Shown: piece after piece, positions 56,891 through 64,000 of the stretch
Numbering within the stretch: position 1 is the first letter of the stretch
Layout of the letters: every line of letters begins with the position of its first letter
Assembly: GCA_013433145.1 (NCBI GenBank)
Contig: CM024188.1
Location: 10,840,345 to 10,904,344 of the forward strand
DNA length: 64,000 nucleotides
Source of the DNA: Ascaris suum
Taxonomy: Eukaryota; Nematoda; Chromadorea; Rhabditida; Ascarididae
Direction: 5' to 3'
Translations under genes and position numbers: made by a program
Notes under the pieces: generated by a model
Told to the model about the DNA's origin: nothing
Database searches by the model: none
The model's input: the letters and a program-made list of their open reading frames with translations, nothing else

Positions 56891-59500
56891 TCTCTGTTGT
56901 TATTTCGCGCATAATTTCTCCCATATGAGAACAGTGAAAATAATTTTAAAACTATGCTGATGGGAAATTGTTGAAATATTAATTACTACTTAAGCGAAGA
57001 GTATGCTGTTGAAAGGTAGCCTGAGTCTAGATAGAGGACTAAGATTGATCCTCAAAGTGGTGTTTAGCTTGCCTCTAAGAACCTGGACGATGACTGAAAG
57101 CGCCATGTATTTTAACTGCTTGCTTATGAACGCCTCTCTCGCCCTCTGTGAGAAAAATTGGCGAAGGATGGATAAAAGATTCAAGCAATGCCGAATGGAC
57201 AGTTTCAGTAACGATGTGAGCAAGAATAGAACATAACAGGTGGAATAAAACTCATAGAAAATGCTTTGAAAACATGGAAATAAATGAAGTGTCGTCTGAT
57301 CAAAAGCCTTTTTTTCAATCTTGTGGTACATTGCAATCATACCCCAAAAAGAATCACACATAAGAAAACACGACGAAGAAGAAATCTTTGCTGCATTGGT
57401 TAGAGAATTTCTGTCCTCTCAAAGTGGATTCTGAATCCATCGAAACATCGTAATTTCTCTTCTTATAATCCTCAGTTCAAATATTTTTTTTTTTTCAAAT
57501 TCTATCTAACGCTAAACATAAGAATCCCATTTCTTATATTTCATTCACTCTTTTAAGGTAAAAAATTTTGAAACGATTACAAATTTATTAAAGCTAATAG
57601 AAATTTTATAGGAAGATTCGAAAGAAAACATTTCAATTCCGCAATTTAGGAGACTCGATAGACTATTCAAAATTGCAAAATTTTTGGCAATTAGTTATAG
57701 TTATTACCAGTTATTCGCCATATTATCATTCAGAAGACATTGTTATAAATAAGCATCAATGGAGGATTATGCTTTTTTTTGCAGCTTCATTTACTTGCTA
57801 ATTTTATTATTGAATCTATCAGCACTATTACCACCTGTTATCACTTCCTTTGCTGTTTTATGCTTCATTTTATAAAGGGGCGAACTCAAACTTGTTGACT
57901 GTTTACTGCTCACTTTCTAACTGCCCAACGTGGCCGGGCAATCCAGACTGCTCTCTATCGCTCCAATATATTTTACTATACTGGTGAACTTTTCAAACAG
58001 TACGTTGAGTTGTATCGCCAATTAACGCAACGCACAAAGATGGCGCATTGAATAACGTACGCGCTCTTTGTAGTTCCACCAATCAGGTCTGTCTGCTAGG
58101 AAAATACTTAAGAACAACATCATGACGTGAATTTTCCAACACAGTTGACTGCAGTACGAATCCGCCTCGGAAATTTCATTTTTTAAACTTACCTTTATAG
58201 AACCGTTGCAAAAATATATTACGTTGCGTATTTCATCAAATAACATTGCAAATTATAAAATCGTCGCCCGTGTGCGCGTATCTGCGAGCTTTCAATTGGC
58301 ACTCAATTTAAAGCCTAGTTTAATTCTATCATTTGCGAATTGAAACAACGAATGCGACAGAGGCCCACTCGTACGCGCACGCAGACGCAACTGTCCCATA
58401 TTGCCCTGTGAAGCGTTTTTGCTAAACATTGCAAACGGTCATTTAGAAGGATGAAAGGATGTGCAGCAATTGCGATCACAAAAGAAATGTGATCTGTGCA
58501 CGTGTCTTCTCATAGCGATCTCAGAACTGGCAGGAAGAAGAGATAAATGACTGTCGCTTACTGTTATTTTCAGCAATGCGCCGCTCATTAATGACCAATA
58601 ACCAACAGCAGAGGTGCTTCCTAGCGCAGCCTATGGATTTCCAACGTGCCACTTATAGTATAATATAAATAAAGCATAGTTTTATCTTCGCTCAAATGAT
58701 GGTTAAATTACAGCAAACAACTGCTCTTTGGAGCCCCTCTCACATCTGAAAGTGACTTTCAAATATGCCCGAAGAAAAAGATTGAGAAGAAAAATTGTAT
58801 TCCTAGATTTTTAACCAACAAATATTATTCCCTCAATACGCAACGTCCTGATTTTTCTATCGGCTTTGACTAAAAATTCAACAAATTCAAAAACAGAAGG
58901 TCCAACACAATCGCCGCTTATATCGAGGATTCTCGAGAATCTGATGCCATCTGGCATGTGTGATTTCTCGATTAGAAGCCATGAATCAGATGCTTGATAA
59001 AAAAGCGAGGAGTGTGAACTGATGTGCTACATTTCTCCAGACCTATTTTGGCAGATCAGTCAACATTATTTGGAGATTACCTTCGTTCTCATTTTTTTGG
59101 AATTTCCAGTGCGGCTCCCATATTTCCGGATGTTCCGAGGCCTTTTTTTCAAGCGGCTTCCATGTTCATCTATACTTAACTGCAACCTTTATGATTCCAA
59201 ACGCCAAACCGTTCAAGGGGAGACTGATGCATGGAGCGCTTGATTTGCCGCATAGCAAGATGTTTCTTCGATTGCTAACCTATCCAGGAAACGAGGGTGG
59301 GAATGGCGTCTGATGATGCATGAATTCGCAGAGTGTGCGAAGTGGGTATTCGAGGTCAGTGATTTTGATCGGTGGGTGAGACCCAAAGTGGTTGCTGGAT
59401 TTGCGCAGTGAACGCTCAATTGAAATTTCAAGTCGCCAGCTGCTCCAGTGTAGCCTTAATCGCAAAGTCCAACAAAATCCTTATCATACTAGTACTCATT
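56891..59500. other. Gene-poor stretch after the retrotransposon remnant
   Basis: No gene was recognised. Frames are short, and no splice-site pairs framing protein-like sequence were seen. Confidence 0.45.
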
Positions 59501-59557
59501 ACAGGGTGTCGACTTTTATTTTTTGCTACCTACCGAATGCTTTGCAAAAAACACATC

Positions 59558-59824
59558 TTATATCCTGCCATATACAACACACTTCCCAGGGCGTTTGTCG
59601 ATCTGCTTAATTCGATCCTTCTGTTTCGAGCTTTTCTTTCCACTCCAATGAGTGTCTTCCTCGTGTTCGCATATGCCCATGATTCTGTTGCTATTACGAG
59701 TTTCGCTTCGACGGAAAGAACAAATGGCGTTATTATTTGCGTAGCAGTCACGACAGACAGCCATATCGCATTGACTGCAGATCCTTTCACAGATCGCTTC
59801 TTGCTCGATTCAACATATGGGTAA
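59558..59824 (-). pseudogene. Open segment with a zinc-binding-like cysteine cluster
   Basis: A minus-strand frame ending at a stop at 59558-59560 reads EAICERICSQCDMAVCRDCY then ANNNAICSFRRSE. This is a C-x3-C-x2-C-x4-C-x2-C cluster, followed by MGICEHEEDTHW and a Lys-rich end KRPGKCVVYGRI. The CxxCDxxxCxxCY pattern recalls the Cys-rich tails of some cut-and-paste transposases (piggyBac group) and other treble-clef zinc modules, but I cannot assign it. No start or upstream exon is clear. It may be an exon of a real gene or a decayed mobile element together with the coding-like segments at 60.9-61.6 kb. Confidence 0.35.
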
Positions 59825-60959
59825 TTTACAGTAATAATAACTTGAATTCACACCAATAACAAACTCATTTTCTATGCGAGCATCAACATTTCTCGCATAC
59901 GTCGCGGCAGTTCGATCCGAACGCATGAAGAATTGTAAAATACACTTATGGAAGCAATTCCAGACGTCACAGCGGCCAGCAACACATGCGTCATGTCACT
60001 TCATGAATTAGTATGCTTTGCGGAGATGTCATCCCTATCGTCCCCCTTCCCTCCCACTTCCACCACCACGGAGGTGCTCATTGGGCTCTCTGTCCAAATA
60101 CCATCATCACATTGTCTTATTTCAATATTCGCCTTCACTTACCAACTTCATTAACCGCACCTCATCGCTTGACGGAAACCGGCGAAACGCACATTAGCAG
60201 CAATAAGTCGCAGCACGTAAAGGAAACAACCATCCAACGCCTAATTACTGGGAGGTCATTACTTGTACAAATCCTCAACGAAAAAAGCCGTTTTCATACC
60301 GCACCCTTTGTGTTATGATGCAAAAACTAATCTGTAAATCGTACTACGAACAACTGGTAATAAGTTTAAATGAAGATGGTGATGAAAGGTGAAAATTATG
60401 CCTATCAAACTTCATCGTCGTTACTTCCATAGCTCGATGGCTCAAAGGACAAATATATAAAAATCACGCATGCCGCACAAGTATGGAAGCGAGATCTTGC
60501 AAAAGTGCATAACAAGCTTTGCACAATTAAGTCATCAACCCGTCAGCCGTTGAACGATGTGTTGAGTTGAAAAAAAACCAGAAATCCTAGCTGCAGACAT
60601 ACCTCCGATGTGGTTGTATTCACACATATCGCTTGATAAGCAGAGCGTTGACTGCAATGCTTTGCGAGCCAGTTTCCAGCATAGTAAATTTCACTGACAT
60701 GAGGCTCATAAATATGGAATTGCTTCACTGAACTGATTATGGATTCGTTTGAAATCAACAACGCTTGAAACGGTCTTCATAGTATTCTTCTGAACGTTCT
60801 AGCATACTAAAGTACGTAATATGAGATCGAGAATTTCAAAGATGCTAAGGTCAATGCCAAACTCTATCGTTGTATATTTTTGGCCGTAGAGATACCGCAA
60901 AAAAAAAAAACGCTCCCTTCGATCTACAAACTCTTCCCGTCGATGAGGCGAAGAGTCGA

Positions 60960-61560
60960 AAGAAAAACACTATATCAGATATTTTTCGTAGTCAAGAACA
61001 CCCGGTGAAATTTGGCGATGGACTCAGCACTTTTACAATTATCGACCCCAGCTCTGCGACTGAGGGCCGCTAAGTGTGCTAGAACTTTGTCCACATATTC
61101 CTCATTTGCCCAGTACCTGGATGCCATTTTGCACTCCAGTTCTGCAAAAGAGCATGACCATCATTAGCCAATTCTTTTAATCCAAAAAAGACATGACCTG
61201 TAAGCCATAACCCTTTTCTCTTGCTCATTTGGAAGGCTTGCCAACTTTTCCGGAGCATTTCTTCAACAACTCATCTCATTCTCTGTACAACCTGTCATTC
61301 ATTTTCTCGTCAGTCGTGCGCAGTGGAGTTTTCGCACCACTAGCTTCTTTCCCGCTGCATTTAGTTCCTCGGTAGTCCAATTGCCCCCACCAATGTTATA
61401 AATGGATATTTAAGCATCAGCGCACTTGCTGCCTCAGATACTCTCAATTCGATTTCCTTTCGAATGCTCCTGGCCCACAGCACCATTGCATTATGCCGAG
61501 CGCACATTCGTTTTCCGATGCTTGGCCCCACATTATGCAAGCAGCTGTAATCAACAACCC
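60960..61560 (-). pseudogene. Decayed coding-like segments in several frames
   Basis: The minus strand has successive protein-like stretches broken by stops and frame changes. About 61555-61365 reads YSCLHNVGPSIGKRM then MVLWARSIRKEIELRV and ends IGLPRN. About 61385-61220 reads LDYRGTKCSGKEASGAKTPL and NDRLYRE, stop, DELLKKCSGKVGKPSK. About 61153-60980 follows a ctcttttgcag site and reads ECKMASRYWANEEYVDKVLA then HLAALSRRAGVDN and ends TTKNI. The composition is unlike the AT-rich non-coding DNA around it. It may be one old gene or transposon; no family is recognised. Confidence 0.3.
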
Positions 61561-62856
61561 CAAGTAGGAGCTCTCCACACTTCGTGGTGCTTTGTCTTCA
61601 ATTTTGAGGCGGTTACGAAATTTTCAACGACTGCTTTACTAAGAAGTTGCTCTTTTCTAGCCTTAAGGCAAGCCCATGGCTCGGGCTAAATATGGCAGTT
61701 CCAGCTCAAGCCTCCAATATACTAAAAACAGGCTTACTGCTTCTGTGGTTTATATGGATTTTCTATCCCAACAGTGTGCTGTTTATTCTTGCTGCAAGGA
61801 CGACCGAAAAAAACGTGCAGAATCAAAAAATGAAACTTACATAGCCTATCTGGACCTATTTCTTAGTTGGATTAACCTCACGGTAGAGTATATCCGCACT
61901 GCTGTGCGACCTTAGCAGAATCCGGCTTACTCTCCTCTTGCAATTATAATAAACTGGCATAAATAAATCGTTCCATTTATTCGGGACTCGAATAAAACAA
62001 GAACTGTACGGCGAGTGATGTGGATTATTCAGTTACTGCCGCAAAATATTATCAATAATCAATGCCATATAGGAAACGATTAAACGAAGATGTTTCTATT
62101 AAAATGAATTGCGCATTGCTGAATATACGCCTCATGACAACATGTTCACTGGCTGAAATTAAACACAACTAAAAACTGAAATCAGTAAGGAATGCTATTG
62201 CTTTAATGAAACACTCAACATAAAGGTGGATGGAGGTTGTTTCGACAGAATTGCACGGAGCGTGATCACTCACTCTCACGGCCGACCATCTACGCTCGGC
62301 CAAGAGAATATATGTCAGCACAAAATCATAGCTCAAGGAATATTTTAACCAGCCGAAACTATTGTGTATGATGGCATTTTCGTTATCATTAAAAACAAGG
62401 AATGCGTAGAATTATGCTAGAATAGTCAACTATCGAAGCAGCTCAGCTTGCACGAAAACACCGATGCTGTCTAATGAACTCTCTCTAGAAAGATGCCTAT
62501 GTGATTATTCACTTTTGAGTATCGCTCCACATTATTTATAGGAGGAAACGTCTTATCAGTCTTTTTAAGCGGCCGATAAAACGTCACAAGAAACTCGTGA
62601 TTAAATGGCAGAAAACAACCACGTAAAAATAAACTATCACATGAGGTGAGCAAATTATTGAGCACAGCGGTAGAAAGTGAACAATGACAAATAGCAAACA
62701 GAAAACTTAAACATAAATAGAAAAATCGAACTGGCCAATACGCGTAACACGCAATAGAGGGTTGACTACTCGCCATTCGCCTCTTCTGGTGCAACCCGAC
62801 TGGGATCTCCAGCGTTTTACTTGACCCTTGAGTACCCGACCTCTGGCAAATGACTG

Positions 62857-63440
62857 CTATTGCCTGGAATGCGGAAGTGCGATCACTTCGGAGAAGGAGC
62901 CTGATGGCGTTGCGCATTTATCCGCTTCGTTGAATTCTCCAACATGGAACGAAGGTGATTCTGCAACCAAAATACGGCCACTTGAGATCCGTTCCTATCG
63001 GATAAATAAAACAAAGTTTCAATCAGAATGCCAGACGCACAAATTATTGAATAGTAAATGCCGCTTTTTTGCATGAGAACAAGAATTTTTTTCAAAACAT
63101 CTCTGTCGTTGAAAAGACTTACTCTTTTTCGTTTGAGTTTGCTGATTTCCTGCTGCAACAGCAAACGAGAAATGACCGCGTGTCTGCAATAAGCGATTTT
63201 ATCGCAAACGCAGTTTCTTCGTTGTATAGGTGCAAGATTATGCAATATGCAAATGTCGCAACAAATAAAAACATTTTCTTGCTCAAGAGAATTCAATTGG
63301 CACATCCTGTCCCATTATCCATCTAAATGACCATTCACGGCGACAAAATATGTATGCAGCTATAAAGACGAGATTGGCTTACCTATCCTCTCCTCTCTAA
63401 ACCAATACCTGTGTGGTCTCCAACCGAGACTTCCCATGCT
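62857..63440 (-). CDS. Terminal exons of an unidentified gene, frame ambiguous
   Basis: Three exon-like blocks have strong splice sites: 63440-63383 (tttttcgtgtag ... gtaagc), 63183-63123 (cttattgcag ... gtaagt) and from 62994 (atccgatag). Two reading frames run through. Frame A, using the last two blocks, gives HAVISRLLLQQEISKLKRKR then ERISSGRILVAESPSFHVGE and stops at 62857; the first part looks like a coiled coil. Frame B keeps phase through all three blocks, giving SMGSLGWRPHRYWFREERI, then DTRSFLVCCCSRKSANSNEK, then a last block with FWLQNHLRSMLENSTKR, and stops at 62883. Only one is probably used; the gene would continue upstream towards or past 64000. No family is recognised. Confidence 0.4.
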
Positions 63441-64000
63441 CTACACGAAAAACAAACACAAACAGTCGACCGAAGTGCTATTTCTACAGCAGAAGATCCA
63501 ATACATTCAAAGCAGAATGCATCCACCACTTTGTGACAGTTGCTACTAGCAGCTCTGCTGCGTTTTACCACGAAAACGCCACCTAGTATTGCCACTGTAT
63601 AATCAATTTATTGGCTCCGCTCTGAAATGTCACTAAACTGCATGCATTATATGAGCGCAAAACTATGTTAAATCCCCAATCGCTTGCCTATCAAACACAT
63701 CATCCGAATGTAGTGCACAATAGAAACCCCTAACCATGTGCTGTTATGGTGGCGCAGCTTTAAAAAAAATCTGAATGCTTCGGCCATACCACATTTCCAC
63801 AAGCCCACTACAGCACACATATTCCTTCAAATCGTAGTATTCCAATCCACTCCATCGGCTCAACCCAGTTAAAGAGTCAAATCTGCAACTCATCTAGTGT
63901 AATGCGGAGCATTCGTTTTTCGGCGAAATTCCTCAACCTTTTATGGAAATTGCTGGACAGCAAAGGATTCCTTCGGCAAAGCGGTACTTCATCGATTTTA

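Overview
This is AT-rich animal nuclear DNA, most likely from a nematode. The genes are split into small exons by introns of tens of bases to about 3.5 kb. Several start codons sit 0 to about 20 bases after a T-rich ...TTTCAG or ...TTTTAG 3' splice site with no upstream coding exon, which is the look of spliced-leader trans-splicing. The NTF2 and VTA1 proteins resemble the Caenorhabditis elegans forms. No bacterial or viral gene arrangement is present. I cannot name the species.

Six conserved genes could be rebuilt exon by exon with matching reading phases. On the minus strand are the RhoGAP core of a RalBP1 (RLIP76)-type protein (1047-3628; more 5' exons likely up to about 7.85 kb), VTA1/LIP5 (7978-11595, complete, 302 aa) and golgin-84/GOLGA5 (14039-22520, complete, 590 aa). 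On the plus strand are nuclear transport factor 2 (27965-30676, complete, 132 aa) and TMEM208/SND2 (32396-37677, complete, 171 aa). On the minus strand again is TMEM144 (40637-46348, complete, 365 aa). Most of these act in membrane traffic or protein targeting: ESCRT-III/VPS4 recycling, Golgi tethering, ER targeting, nuclear import and a multispan transporter-like protein. They are housekeeping genes, and nothing shows that they form one system.

Several weaker loci have good splice signals but no family I recognise: a two-exon signal-peptide/membrane candidate just upstream of golgin-84 (22.6-23.4 kb), a multi-exon gene at 24.0-25.2 kb, hydrophobic exons at 26.4-26.7 kb, and terminal exons at 62.9-63.4 kb. 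All are on the minus strand.

From 46.4 to 62.8 kb the window is gene-poor. It holds a frameshifted remnant of a CR1-like non-LTR retrotransposon (about 55.86-56.89 kb) and decayed coding-like segments on the minus strand, one with a cysteine cluster (59.5-61.6 kb). Simple sequence includes two long TA microsatellites in TMEM144 introns, several homopolymer and homopurine tracts, a 42-base tandem duplication after TMEM208 and a 23-base-arm hairpin at about 2 kb. I found no clear new biological system. The most useful leads are the RhoGAP substitution, the possible VTA1-RalBP1 operon, the GC-AG intron and the unidentified spliced genes.
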